Notes under the pieces: generated by a model
Databases searched by the model: none
Seen by the model: only the letters and a program-made list of their open reading frames with translations
What the model was told of the DNA's origin: nothing
Source: Boswellia sacra
Lineage: Eukaryota > Streptophyta > Magnoliopsida > Sapindales > Burseraceae
Assembly (NCBI GenBank): GCA_013180625.2
Contig: SNVD02002386.1
Span: 101,937-165,936, forward strand
Direction: 5' to 3'
Length of the DNA: 64,000 nucleotides
In this document: piece after piece, positions 37,177-49,821 of the stretch
How positions within the stretch are numbered: the first letter of the stretch is position 1
Layout of the letters: each line of letters opens with the position of its first letter
Program-made: the position numbers and the translations under genes

Positions 37177-40100
37177 TGTCACACTCCATATTCAACAGAG
37201 AAATACTGCAGCGGATAAGGGCTTGCCAAGGGAACACAATCGTCGTTATGCCGAAATCCTTCCTTAATCTTTTACTGATCGAATACCTGAGGTACACAAC
37301 AGACTAGTGAGTATGAAACTCAGTAAGCAGCTAGAATTATAAAACTGGCGTAACACTCAAAATAAAACAATAAATGGCGATAACCATTTCAAAATATGAC
37401 TACTATTTAATACTTATTCCATAATCACTGATTACTGTTCACTTCTTAGTATACAGCCAACGGTGCTTTACTAAGAAAATCATAACATTGATTTCAGTGT
37501 TCAAGAAACGCGCCCCTATGCGAGAAAACTGGCACGGCGACGCGAAGTTTCTGATTTTCAATCCGTTACAAATTCCGATTTTGCGCTCCAATGCAAAATG
37601 AGGGCACGCATGCGCCAACTCTCTATTCTCACTTACTTGAGTCAGTGCAAGTAGCGCTTCAGCGTGAAATGTATGGCATAAAGATGCCAATTCTCTGCCT
37701 ATATCTCCTTAGATTCGTTAAAGATGCACCCTTGCACCATTTAATTATGCTCCTGCGCCAACCCTATATCATTGGTCATTTCCTAGACCAATTACTCTCT
37801 TATTCAGTCACATTCCTAATTCCATAAATACCTGTCTATGGGTAATCAAGCATGGCTTTTCCATGTCAAAGCTTATCACATACACCCATTTACATACACA
37901 TCTCATTTACACATAAACTTTCCACAAGTCTATCACATCCTCATGTGCTCCCATAAACATATAAATCATTCACACATGAGTTTCCATAAGCTAGCTACAT
38001 TGTTTATATGGATATCCATTTCATATAATTTTGGAAGCTTCCACAGCACAGTCACAGATACTTAGGAACAGTGCTCTCTAATCAAGGTAGGACTTTTCGT
38101 TTCACAGTCAGTTCCCATATGTAGGCCTACCCATGAATCAGCTCAAGGCTAATCTGACAATCCGGGTGATACTAAACCCATGCTACCGAATCTCGTCTAG
38201 AGAAACACATGGTCCAGACCTCCCCTCAAGCCATGGGGATACAGAACAGTACAGATACATTCAGAGGCCTACCCATGAAATAGCTCAAGGCTAGTCTAAC
38301 AATTCGGGTGATACCGGGCCCATGCTACCGAATCTCATCTAGAGAAACACATGGTCCAGACCTCCCCTCAAGCCATGGGAGTACGTAACAGTACGGATAC
38401 ATTCAGATGCCTACACTTGAAATAGCTCGAGGCTAGTCTGACAATCCGGGTGATACCGGGCCCATGCTACCGAATCTCGTATAGAGAAACACATGGTCCA
38501 GACCTCCCCTCAAGCTATGAGAGCCAAATATCCTAAGTTGTGGCATGCCACTCACATATCACATTCCACATTTCAGTCACATAAGTGAAGCTCTATATTA
38601 AGCTTTCACTCACTTATCACATTTCACATTTCAATCACATAAGTGAAGCTCTATATTAAGCTTCTAACCCAATCACAACTTGTCACAATTCATTCACTTT
38701 AATACTAGTATTTAACGGTATCACATTTCACATTCGACATTTAATATATTCCCATAGGCTTGGCATATAATTTTGAATTCATAACACATCACACCGTTAT
38801 ACATGCCTTCACACATCACAATATTGTAGTTCACTATCATAATTGAGGTTCTATGTAGGCTTCTCATTAATCACATATACATTCATAAATATAATAAGCC
38901 TACATATCAGTCACATACTACTTATTAATCACATATACATTCATAAACACAATAAGCCTACATATCTCACATACACTTATGGATGTGCACAATCCACACA
39001 TTGACATCATTTCTGCACATATAGAACCCCATTGAATTCTTTATTAGTGCCAACCCTTCCATTACTCTTCGATGTATTTCAATCACATCGTTGCATAACT
39101 ATATCCATGTATAACTAATCTTATTCAATTTCCACTCGTACACATTCATGGCACTCTAATACACATGGTTTTTCAGACATTCATTTGTCATGCCATCTCA
39201 CATGAGAAAATATTATCCTCGAATGTTTGGCATGTATTTCATTCTTCATATACACATATCGTTTCATTGGCAATATTATTCAAGCCATATCATAACAAAT
39301 TCACATATATGAGGGCACAGTCACATTTTTATATCTCACACACATAGAAGTTACACCAACATGTCAATCACATACACATCAAAGTGTGTGAAATCACACA
39401 TTTCATAAATCACTATAAACCCCAATCAAATCATTTCCTATATTAAGGTCCATGTATTGATGGCCCCATACACATTCCATCAACACATTTCACATATATT
39501 CACGAACACAATCATTAAACACATTTCATTAAAAGTTAATATCTGTTCTGTCCTCAAAAGGGTCTAGCTACTTACCTGGTTAACCTCGCCTTTTAATTTT
39601 GCTCTCATATGTTTCTTGATAAGCAGTTATTTAAAGTTCATCTCTTCTTCTTCTCCTTTCTCTCTGGTAACCATTGCCATAGTCATGACACACTGATTAG
39701 TGTCCATTTAGAAGTCATTAAATCCCTTTATAGGTTAACAACAATTCAACCAACTAATAACATCATTTATTAAACTCTATAACACACACATATTGGTTGG
39801 ATTATTATAATAAGAGTTATTCATTTCCAATCATCACCAAACTTCATGGAACTCAAATAGACATACATATTATAGTCCATAAATTTTATTGGGTCAAAAT
39901 AAGGTCACATAGCCCTTGAAAATCCTTAATTTCATTCACACAGCAAATCTGTCTGCAGACCTCTCCATTGAACAGTAAAACTTTGAAGAATTTTATAAAA
40001 TTCTACAATAATCAAATCTCCACCAAATCTAAAACTAGACATATAAAAGAGCCATTCCACCAAAAATCATGATTTTCTAAGGAGTTTAAGGCAGTCAGAC

Positions 40101-41029
40101 GGAATTTATTTCACATACTCAGTTCTAGAACTTAACATTCACAGTTCTTTAAGTTCATATTTGAAAAATCATAACAATTCTTACACAACTCCAAAAACCG
40201 TGAAAATTTACAGTCTAACAAAAAACATACCCAAGGGTTTTTGCATTAAAAATCACAAAATTTAACAAAGATTTTCTCCCTCAAATCGAGTTCATTCCCC
40301 CTGCCCTGTTTTAAAACAGGGGAATTCTCAATTTCGAACCAGAACTTCAGAAATTCATTACAATTCACACACTACGAATTTTTGAGTGTTTCAAAATTCT
40401 GTAAACTCCTTGACATGTCTAGTTTATCATATAACAATTTCAGAGTCAGTAAACAACCATGGAATTTATAGAAATTTTTGGACTTGGCACTGTTCATAAA
40501 AACAACTTTGCAGGATTCATACTCATACTTTACTTCTAGCTTCCTAGCATCATCAAATCTTTAAATTCTTCCATAATTTACTCTAATTCATGTTTTTCTA
40601 GCCATTTACAGAATATGTCTGACATGAAATATCACAAAAAATAATAAACCATCACTCAATTGCATGGTTATGGCTAGAGTTAGAGAGAGAGAGAAGTGAA
40701 TTCTTACATCTTGGCCTCTTATTTCCTTCCTCTCTTCTTGATTTCATGGAAAAATTGAGGGAAAAAGAGGGAGAGAGGGTGCTGGACGTTCAAAGAGAAA
40801 GGGGGAAGAAAAATGAATTTTCTAGACTTGTCTCATGCTTTATAGATATACATCACACAAGCATTTCACTTAAACCCCCACACTTTCTTAGCTTTTCACT
40901 CACACCCTTCCATCTCTCATCTAATTTCATCCCTCTCCATATATATACATACATACCTCATTATGTTAATAATACATATTTTTACAATATACATGTAAGT
41001 CAAACTTACTTAAAATTTGGGGTGTCACA
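37177..41029 (-). repeat. 5' LTR of the LARD-like element
   Basis: 3853 bases. It differs from its partner by substitutions and by a local tandem duplication at about 38860-38965 (a block with ATTAATCACATATACATTCA repeated), which accounts for most of the 53-base length difference. The three-copy array is at 38122-38522. Confidence 0.92.
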
Positions 41030-41693
41030 ATAAGAGCAGGGATGCTGTCTCCAACATGGGGCAAAGCTCAACTAGGGTGGATTGCAGGTCCATTGTGCAT
41101 GATATCCTTTGCGGCCTTAACATTATTAATGCATCCCTTCTAGTTGATTGCTACAGATTGCACCCTGATCATGACTCTGGCCCCATTAGAATCAGGTGCT
41201 ATATGCAGGCTGTTAAATTTTGTATAGGTAAGAACTGGTTCATCTGTTTTTAGCTTACATCTCACAATCAAGCTCGACTAAGGACATGATGCTAATATTA
41301 ATTAAATAACTTGAAACAAACTTCAAGTTCCAGTATTCAACAATATCGTAGACTCCAATTCAAGCAAATAATTTTTCTTCAATAAACAAAGAAATATGCC
41401 GTCTCAATTCAATCCTGCCCATTCCTACGACTCACACTCACATGTTATAAAAAAGTTAATATTTTCCCGCTAATGCCATGTCAAAGTTTCATATCTTACA
41501 ATGCAACCAAAATATGTGAATTTATTTTTACCAATAGTTTTTAACTTTGAGAGAATACAATATAATGGACATTGTCATCAGGGGACATGAGCCTAAAGAT
41601 ATGTGGAGTATTAGCTCAAGAAATTGAGCTTATCTTATATGGTACTAGAATTGCTTATACCATCGCAACTGCTAAAACTGAAAGCTATATAAG

Positions 41694-42539
41694 GTATGGA
41701 CCTTCACTTCACCACATCCGCTCTTCTCTACTTCTGCTTAATTATGACTAAATCTTTGGATTATACCGTTATAGACCTCATTTTGCTCATCTTTTTTTCA
41801 TTTTGTCTTACATGATCTCTGCCTTGAATAGATCTCAATATTCACTAGTGTTACATGAGTAGCTCTTAGCTTACGGCCCCAACAAACTTTTAGTAATCTT
41901 TCATCAGAGAGAAGCTTTTGCTTTTCCCATCCCCCTAATTACTGACAAATTTTATTGAGACTAATTACCTTGAGTGGATGGAAGCCTATCAGCAGAGACA
42001 CGTCTCCTGCCAGACTTGGACCATAGAACTTTTTTAAATCAAGTTTAACACTCTTTTCGGATCAAATTGTCATGGCCTTGGATATATATGACAATTTCCT
42101 TGACTTCGCTAAGTCAAAAATGCTAAGCCGCTCATGAAACCATGGATGGACATTGCACGAGGGGAAGAACGCAAAGAATGACCGTCATCGCCACTGACTT
42201 GAGCAATTTGTGGGATAAAAATACAAATGTGAATTGCGACATATATATATGTTCATGGAAAAATAACTCTTAGTACTCTTAGGATCTGAGTAGGACTAGT
42301 AAGTGGTGCGGGGACATTGCCTTCGTAATTAATGATGATTTCTAAATATTAGCATTAAGTTTTCAATTAATTTAAGTGGTTGTAATTCCATGAAATTTTA
42401 TATATTTCATTGTCAAAATTCTGTTAGACATCAAAATCACTCATGTTGTTAAAACAATGATTCTAAGAGCAGATACAATTAGTGAGAGGGAAATGAATGT
42501 GGTAGAAAATCCTAATGTTTATAGCTGGTTACTAGCCAT
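41694..42539. other. DNA between dead A exon 3 and B remnants of unit 4
   Basis: Matches 22733-23593 of unit 3, including the empty site of its solo LTR near 42490. No exon. It ends where the B 5' UTR is cut by the LTR fragment at 42540. Confidence 0.6.
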
Positions 42540-42716
42540 TGTAACGACCGGTCCTCCGCCCGGGTGCATTACAGCATTGGGACCTTACGGTTGTCCTCGA
42601 TCGCACAGCAGTCAGTATTGTCCGCTTTGGAGAACGGGGCCTCAAGGGACACCCTCCATTACCCGCACAGTTTTGTTCCTGTTAAGCCCACAGGCCCCAA
42701 GACGCGTCCCCCACTC
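42540..42716 (+). mobile_element. LTR fragment replacing B exon 1 of unit 4
   Basis: Starts TGTAACGACCGGTC, contains TATTGTCCGCTTTGG and ACGCGTCCCC, GC-richer than its surroundings. Related to the arms of the fold-back element at 795-1242. Compared with units 2 and 3, the end of the 5' UTR, B exon 1 and part of intron 1 are missing at this place, so an insertion with deletion took place. Confidence 0.75.
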
Positions 42717-42749
42717 AAATTTTGCTACCTGCTGTGGGAAACTCACCAG

Positions 42750-43210
42750 GAACCTTATGGAGTTGTGTTGCTCATACAATCACTGCTGATATCGGCTTTG
42801 GAGTCTTATCTTTGGCATGGAGTACTGCACAGCTAGGATGGATAGGCGGCCCAGTTGCATTGCTTTGTTTTGCAGTTGTCACCTATGTTTCTGCTTTCCT
42901 CCTTGATGATTGCTATAGGCCTCCAGACCCCGTAAATGGAACACAAAATCGTACTTACATGGATGCTGTTAGAGTGAATCTTGGTTAAGTATAACAATTG
43001 TCCCTGCATTTTGTTCTTACAAAATCTATATAATCTTCATTTCAGAACCTTTTTTTTCTTCTTTTCGCGGATAGGTTTTTTTGCATGAGTCCTGATTTAA
43101 TCAAGTGGTAGTTCAGGTAGAATTCAAACATGGTTTTGTGGTTTACTTCAATATCTTTGTTTTAATGGGACTGCAGTTGCTTATGTTATTACTACTTCAA
43201 CAAGTATGAG
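42750..43210 (+). pseudogene. B-type AAP exons 2-3 of unit 4, orphaned
   Basis: Exon 2 (42750-42983) and exon 3 (43117-43210) are still open with intact splice sites and the family motifs (HTITADIGFGVLSLAW, DCYRPPDPVNGTQNRTYMDAV). Exon 1 is lost to the LTR fragment. Intron 3 is cut five bases in by the LTR mosaic at 43217, and no exons 4-7 follow in the window. Not a functional gene as it stands. Confidence 0.88.
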
Positions 43211-43216
43211 GTAAAT

Positions 43217-45810
43217 TGTAACATTCTAACCAGTAAGTGATCTTAACATTAGCTTGATATAAGAACATGTTTAATTTTTTTAAATTATGTGCATATAGTG
43301 TTGTGATAAAAGGAATAAGTACGTAGTAGAGGTCTAAATGAAACATTTGTGAAACGGAAGTCCTAACTTGATCTTGTATATTTGTTTATTAATATGGGGT
43401 TGGGGTTAAGCATTTCTAGAGAACTCATTTTCCTACTTATTCTCAAGAACCCCTAGCTCACTTTCTTTTCTTCAAGAATTGGAGGAGAAAGAAGAAGAAG
43501 CAAAAAGAGGAGAGGTAGAATTCATTCCCTTCTCCATTTTCTAGTACTTAGGCATAAATTTTTGTTATAAATCATTGTGTTGGGAAGTGATTTATGGTAC
43601 CTTTATGTCATGCATGCCATAAAACTTGCTGAAGTTCATAATTTGTTATAAGTCATGGAGGATTCAATTCCTAGAAACAATTTAAGATTAGGCATTAGTT
43701 TTCCTTCGAGTGAGTTATGTCCAAAACAATTTAAGATTAGAATATTTTTGAAAGATTTTCGTTTTCCTTCGAGTGAATTATGTCCAAAAATTCCAAACTA
43801 AGGTGGTGTTTGTTTCAATTACTTAACATTTTTTAGATCTAAACACTTTTTATAACTTAATTTACACCACTTAATAGGATATTTGTTTGCTTTTTTAGAT
43901 ATCACTTAAAAAAAGTGGTAAGAGAATATTTTACCTTTAATGTGACTTTTTTACCCTTGTTAAAATGTAAAATGTTTATATTTATATTTATACAATCATT
44001 TAAAAATTAAATAGTTAATAAAATTAAATCAAAATTCTTTTTCATTTAAATAATTAATATTATATTTCTTACAACATTTAAAAAATAATCATTAACTAAA
44101 ATTAAATAAAAATTCTTTTTTTAAATAGTTAATATCATATTATATGAACTCATATGATATTATTGTATAACCACTATATCATTAATATTATCAATTTTTA
44201 AAATTCATTCCTCCTATTAGATCAAGTTTAAGTCATATCAATTTATATTAAAAAAAATTGTAAGAGTAGTATTTTATCCATTACATTTTAAGGATCATAT
44301 TTTGAATCATAGAAGAATAATTATATTAATTAAAATGTTTTCCATTTTATAAACTCAAAAAGAAAAAAAACTAATATGATCTTTTAACTGACAATATTAA
44401 ATATTAATTTTTAACTTTAAATTTACACTATTAAATAAAATAAAATGTCCTTAGCAATCTAATAAATAACTTTTGAAGTTTCAATAAAACTGTCCTATAA
44501 TATATAATAAAATTCTATCAAATATATTATCTATTTTAAAACTCGCTATTTATAATGATATCAAATTTTTCAATAGTTATTATTCAATATATTATTAGCT
44601 AATTAATTTGAAATATTAATAGAAATAAATAAAATTTTATCAATTATAAAAAATATTTATCATATTTTAATATGGTAATTATAAATATAGTGATAAATAA
44701 TATAATAATTTAATAATAAATAATAAACAATCACAAATATACCAAAATTGTATCTTTTAATAAATTAAAATAATATTCAAAAATAAAAATTTAATAAAAT
44801 TTATATTATTTTAATATGTGGGGATATTTATGGAATAAAATTTTTAACACTTCATTTAGACAATAATAATTAGAAAATTGGATAAAATTTATATTATTTT
44901 AATATGTAGGGATATTTAAGGCATAAAATTTTTAACATCTCATTTAAACAATAGTGATTAGAAAAAGTGATAAATTTTCACTTTTTCAATTCAGTAATTT
45001 ATCACTTAAAATAAGTGCTAAATGGAAAAACAAACAAAAATTTTAAGATTTAAATCTAAACACTTTAAGTGTTAAGTGATAAGTGGAAGAAAACAAACAC
45101 CACCTAACATGTTCAACTTCAAAATTTCAAAAATTATCGACATCTCTAGTATATGTAAAATAAATTCATAATTCGTAAATTACAAAATCTATAATTTTTC
45201 CAGATTTTCAATAGAGACTTCAAAAATTTATAATAAATTCAAATATTAACCTTTTGATGTGAAATAAAATCCCACAAATTCGTGTTTTTGTCTAGAATAA
45301 CATATTAAAAATACTACAAATTTTATCTCTAAAGTTCTAAATAAATTTGGCAATACCAAACAGTTTCCTAAACCTTTACAAATTTTCTAGTCTAAATCTA
45401 AGCTACAAAATCCTATCATATAATCAATAAATCAAACTAAAGAAATCATGAGTTTACCTTCAAATTCTCCGAGTTTCAACACCTCAACCTAGCATTCACA
45501 TCTAAACCATAAATTTGGCGTTATATATATATATAGATGCACACACACACACACACATACACACACATACACATATATATATTTATACATACACTGGATA
45601 AAGATAACTTACGTATTTTATTTATGTGTTATCAAGAGAATAAGAATAATCACTTCTTATCTCTTCCTAATTTAAATCCAAAAAAACTTCCTTTACTAAT
45701 TATCTCTAGATAAACTCTAAAATGACATAAATAGCCCTATTATAATATAATCAGGCCATTAGGAAACATACTTAATTAACTCTACATTGAAATAAATTAC
45801 GGATGTTACA
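43217..45810. mobile_element. LTR mosaic, possibly two LTR 5' halves head to head
   Basis: Starts TGTAACATTC and ends GGATGTTACA, so it has LTR-type ends, but no target duplication is seen (TAAAT left, CTTTT right). The left part (43217-43800) reads as a plus-oriented LTR 5' half with an A/G-rich leader near 43480. The right part (45108-45810) reads as a minus-oriented one. An internal element lies between. The right edge is followed by a purine-rich tract on the minus strand (GGGAGAGGATGG), as at the 3' end of a gypsy interior. An ACAC/TATA microsatellite is at 45516-45580. Confidence 0.55.
43802..45104. mobile_element. PIF/Harbinger-type non-autonomous element, 1.3 kb
   Basis: Terminal inverted repeats GGTGGTGTTTGTTT at the left and its exact complement at the right, flanked by a TAA duplication (43799-43801 and 45105-45107). 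Three-base TWA target sites and GG-starting ends fit the PIF/Harbinger (Tourist) group. The interior is extremely AT-rich with subterminal inverted motifs (AAGTGATAA-like) and no transposase ORF. It is nested in the LTR mosaic. Confidence 0.85.
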
Positions 45811-48164
45811 CTTTTAGCCATCCTCTCCCATTAAACCCTGAAAAAGATCGTTATACAATCTAGAAAAACATGATTCTTCCTACTCTTAGAGGCCATGGGT
45901 TGGATAGTTATGTTCTTGGCATAAAACCATGTCCAGCAGAATTCATTACCTCTCAATCATCAGATGGTGAAGTAGGCACCTTTGAACTACAACCCAATCT
46001 AAATTTTGAAAGGTGGGCTACAACAGACAATCTTTTACTTGGCTAGTTGATCAGCTCATTATCCCTTTAAGTTGTAGTCCAAGTGATCAGAGAAAAGACC
46101 TCAAGAGGATTACAGAAGGCCATTACAGAATACAATGGAGCCCAAAGCCGGTCACAAATCGCTAACCTCATAATGGGACCACAATCAACTAGAAAAGGTT
46201 CAATGTCAATGAATCAGTATCTTTTAGTAATGAAACAATATTTTGATAACCTTGTTGTTGTTGGACAAGTTGTTAATGTGAATGATTTAATCTCTTTTGT
46301 TACCTCTGGTTTGAACTTCGAATACACTTAGATTGTTGTGCAAATCAATACTGAGGATAATATATTTTCGCAAGAGATGCAAGCCAAGTTCTTAAGCTAT
46401 GAAGCTACACTAGAAAGACTTAACTCCTTTGCTAATCTGAGTTTAAAGCAAGCCTCAATTAACTTTCTTGCAAATAGTTTCAAAGGAAGTAGCTCTAGCA
46501 ATTCACTCCTGGGCAATTTTCTAATCAAGGTAATTTCAAGCCTCTAAGCACAAGAAATGGTATAAGCATGGGTGGAAAGTTAAAAGGAAGACATGGAGGC
46601 AAAAATAACAAATCTACATGTCAGATTTGTGGCATGTTTGGTCACTTTGCACTCAGGTGGTACTACAAGGGAGATTTAAGCTTTATAGGACCTTAAGGAG
46701 CCAATAATCAATTCTTCAACAACAATCAAGCTTTCAACAACAACCAACAATATGCTTTTGTTACAACCCCTGAAATAGTAACAGATGACTCCTGGTATGC
46801 AAATAGTGGAGCGATAGATCATATCACACCAAATCCTGGGATGATAGTAATGGGGCAAGATTACAATGGTGAGAAAACACTAGCTATTGGAGATGGTAAA
46901 CAATTATTTATTTCTTATGTTGGTCATTCCAAACTTTCTAGTACTAATCTTATTCTTAGAAACATTCTTTATGCTCCAAAAATTACAAAAAAAAAAAAAC
47001 TTTTAAGTGTTTCAAAACTTACTTTTGATAACAGATTTTTGTTGAATTCCATTCTGATATTGTTTTGTGAAGGACAAAATCACCATGGAGGTGTTGTTGC
47101 AAGGGAAACCTAGAAGAGAACTCTACCAGCTCAAAGTCTCTCCAATCAATCACCAAAGTTACCTATCTATTCATCATCTTCTTCTAGCAACAATAGTGTT
47201 CAGTAATGTCTCAATTAAAGTTTACGAGTCCTAATGTCACAAAAAATACAAGTCAATCATGTTGCCTTAATTCTGTTCAATTTTCTTCTTGTTATAGTTC
47301 AGATTTAGAGCCAAAAAATGTTAAGAGGAGAGTTTGGCACATTAGGCTGGGCATCCCTCAAACAAAGTGTTGAATCAAGTTTTTAGAGATTGTAATGAAA
47401 GTTATATCATCAATGAAAATGTTGAATTTTTTTATGCTTGCCAACTTAGGAAATCTCACATTTTACCCTTCAAACAATCTGATTCCAAAACTTCACAACC
47501 TCTTAAACTTATTCATTCAAACATTGGGGGTCCTATACAAATTAATTCAAGAATGCATTTTGAATACTACATTCACTTTATAGGTGACTACAACAACTAA
47601 ACTTGGATTTTCTCGCTCAAACTTAAATCTGATGCATTGTATACCTTTATTCAGTTTAAGAACATAGTTTAAAACACATTCGAGATAGGATAAAATGTAT
47701 TCAAACAGATTAAGGGGGTCAGTATAGACCATTTGCTGAGTTTTTTTAAAATTATGGCATAAACTTTAGGCATCCATGCCCTTACACACATAAGCAAAAT
47801 GGCAAAGCAGAAAGAAAACATAGACATATCACAGAAATAGTTCTTACACTCATTGCATTGCAATGCCTATAAAATTTTGGTGGGAAGCATTTCATACAGC
47901 AGTTTATATCATAGGCAAGCTCCCAACACCTACATTTAACAACAAATGACCTTTAGAAGTTTTATTTAGTAAGAAACCTGATTATAAGTTTCTAAAGTGT
48001 CTTGGTTGTCCTTGCTTTAGATGTCTAAGACCATATCCAAGAGACAAATTCACTCTATCAAGTGTATTTTCATTGGGTATTGTGATGATCATAAGGGGTA
48101 CAAATGTCTAAGTCTTTCGGGCAAGGTGTTTATCCCCAGGCATTTTGCGTTTAATAAGTCTAAG

Positions 48165-48691
48165 TGTCGCAGCCCGCCAAGTTACAAGTTAGAGTTGGCC
48201 CAATCACACAAGGTTTGGCCTAATCCAAGCCCACCTTCCGGAAGCTCTAGCTAGTTGGCATTGTTAGTTGGCATCCATTGTACAATCTTCTAGATGGTCC
48301 AACTAGCCGTTGTAATATAGCCGTTAGAAACTAGCCGTTATGCTAGTTGTGTGCTTAGTTGTACTAACCGTTGTACTAGCCGTTATTGAGGAGGTAGCTC
48401 ACTATAAAAACCCCTCAAGGCTCATTTGTAAGATATCCAAGCTATCCACACATTTATTGAATTCAAGCATTGTAAGCTTTCAATCGTAATACAAAGCATT
48501 CTTTGAGTAAGCAATACTTGCCTTCATTCTTCCTACTCTTCTCTTTGTTGCCTACAAGTTCTTAAGCTCAACGGTCCACAAGCTTCTTCCTTGAGCGACG
48601 CACGCTAATCACAAGGCTTACTTAGCAACTTCGGGTTCAAGTTGCCTAAGTGCCGCACGAGCAAGCTGCGCTAAACTCCAAGCTCGTGACA
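48165..48691 (+). repeat. 5' LTR of the gag-protease element
   Basis: 527 bases. It contains repeated 'tagccgtt' motifs and a TATAAAAACCCC promoter box near 48403, about 240 bases before the internal part. Confidence 0.92.
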
Positions 48692-48727
48692 GTTGGTATC
48701 AGAGCACGGTTCGAGCTCAAAGAACAA

Positions 48728-49821
48728 ATGGCATCCGACATGGAGTTGAACATCGAGGAGCAAGTCCATGGTCAAGAGGAACAATCTCTCCCACAACCAC
48801 GCCTACAAGGAAAACGTGGTAAGGTTAAAGCCCCCCTCACGGAAGTCTTGGAGCCTCGTGTTGCAAGCCTTGAACAAACTATCTCGGGGATGGACAATGC
48901 GATCGAAGGGCTCTCCGCACGTCTCGAAGGTCTAGAGACGGAATATGGAGAGATAACCCAAGCCACAAAGTCCAACATCAACGAGTTTAGTAAGGCTTAT
49001 GAGAAGGAGCTTCGTAACATTACACGAGAGCTCACAAGCTTGCGGGTCTTTATGGAACATGAGTTGCGAGGACTTCGTGCCGAAGTAGAGGAAACTCGCA
49101 CGGAATGGGAGAAGCACCAATGCGAGCGCGCTAGCCCTTCCTACACAAGCGGTAATGCGTTGATAAATATGCAAGTGCCTACTCCTCCCACGTACCATGG
49201 CACCCGCAATGCAACGGAAGTGGAAAACTTCCTCTTTGGCTTGGAACAATACTTCGAAGCTAATGTGCCCACGATGATGCTTCGAGGATCGGTGTTGCGC
49301 CCACATTTCTACGTGATGCAGCCCAACTTTGGTGGCGTCGAAAGCATGGCGACGCAGGCAAAGGCATCATTTCCCTCCGCACATGGGAAGATTTCAAGAG
49401 AGAACTTCGGAAGCATTTCTCTCCAAGCAATGCCGAGAAGGAGGCAAGAGGTCGTCTCCGCCGGTTGAAGCAAAGCGGCACAATTCGTGAGTACATTAAA
49501 GACTTCACCACTATAATCCTTGAAATTGAGGACATGTCCGAGAAGGACTCCCTCTTCTATTTTCTTGATGGGCTCAAAGATTGGGCAAGAATTGAACTAG
49601 AGAGGCGCAACGTGCAAGATCTCGATGATGCTATAGCCGTAGCCGAATCTCTTGTGGATTACTCTACCCAATTCAAGGAGAGGAAGCCCAACCACGAGAA
49701 AGAGGGGGAAGAGCAACATCATCCTCGCAAGGAAAGTGGCGAACGCAAAACATTCGGAGGGGACAAACGAAACACACCCAATAGAGGTAAGTTTGATGCC
49801 CCTAAACCTAAAAGCCCTTGA
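48728..49821 (+). pseudogene. Gypsy gag (frameshifted), up to the zinc knuckle
   Basis: Start at the ATG MASDMELNIEEQ at 48728, just after the primer site. Residues 1-150 are charged with coiled-coil heptads (EPRVASLEQTISGMDNAI, KELRNITRELTSLRVF). Then QVPTPPTYHGTRNATEVENF opens the retrotransposon gag domain. Near 49265-49275 the frame shifts; the rest of the gag domain (AAQLWWRRKHGD, WEDFKRELRKHFSP, YIKDFTTIILE, LDGLKDWARIEL) continues in another frame to 49821. A TGA at 49819-49821 stands where the first Cys of the CCHC knuckle (then FICDGPHWVRDC) is expected. Two lesions, otherwise well kept. Confidence 0.85.

Larger units (their letters stand above)
31971..41029 (-). mobile_element. LARD-like gypsy derivative with two long LTRs, 9.06 kb
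   Basis: LTRs 31971-35770 and 37177-41029; target duplication ATAAG at 31966-31970 and 41030-41034, exact. On the minus strand the initiator-Met primer site TGGCATCAGAGC lies just inside the 5' LTR (37161-37172) and the polypurine tract AAGGGGGGAGAGT just inside the 3' LTR (35771-35785). The interior (1.4 kb) has no protease, RT, RNase H or integrase. Long LTRs starting TGTGACACCCC with a small non-coding interior fit a large retrotransposon derivative of the Tekay/Del type. It must use enzymes of another element to move. It sits in the dead A exon 2 of unit 4. Confidence 0.92.
31031..41693 (+). pseudogene. Dead A-type AAP exons 2-3 of unit 4, split by two insertions
   Basis: Exon 2 starts at about 31031, is cut by a short copia derivative (about 31068-31950), has about 20 bases more (31951-31970), is cut again by the gypsy derivative (31971-41029), and resumes at 41030-41227. 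Exon 3 is 41582-41693 (112 bases, with the same insertions as unit 3). Reading frames are broken in the same places as unit 3. No exon 1. Confidence 0.85.

Noticed and set aside
43802..45104. A hAT-type element
   Set aside because: The flanking duplication is 3 bases (TAA), not 8, and the ends start GG, which fits PIF/Harbinger better.
48021..48254. ORF across a copia-gypsy junction ending GPSSGSSS-like
   Set aside because: It runs from copia integrase into the LTR of the nested element. It is a chance fusion, and the same LTR-encoded end appears at 50829.
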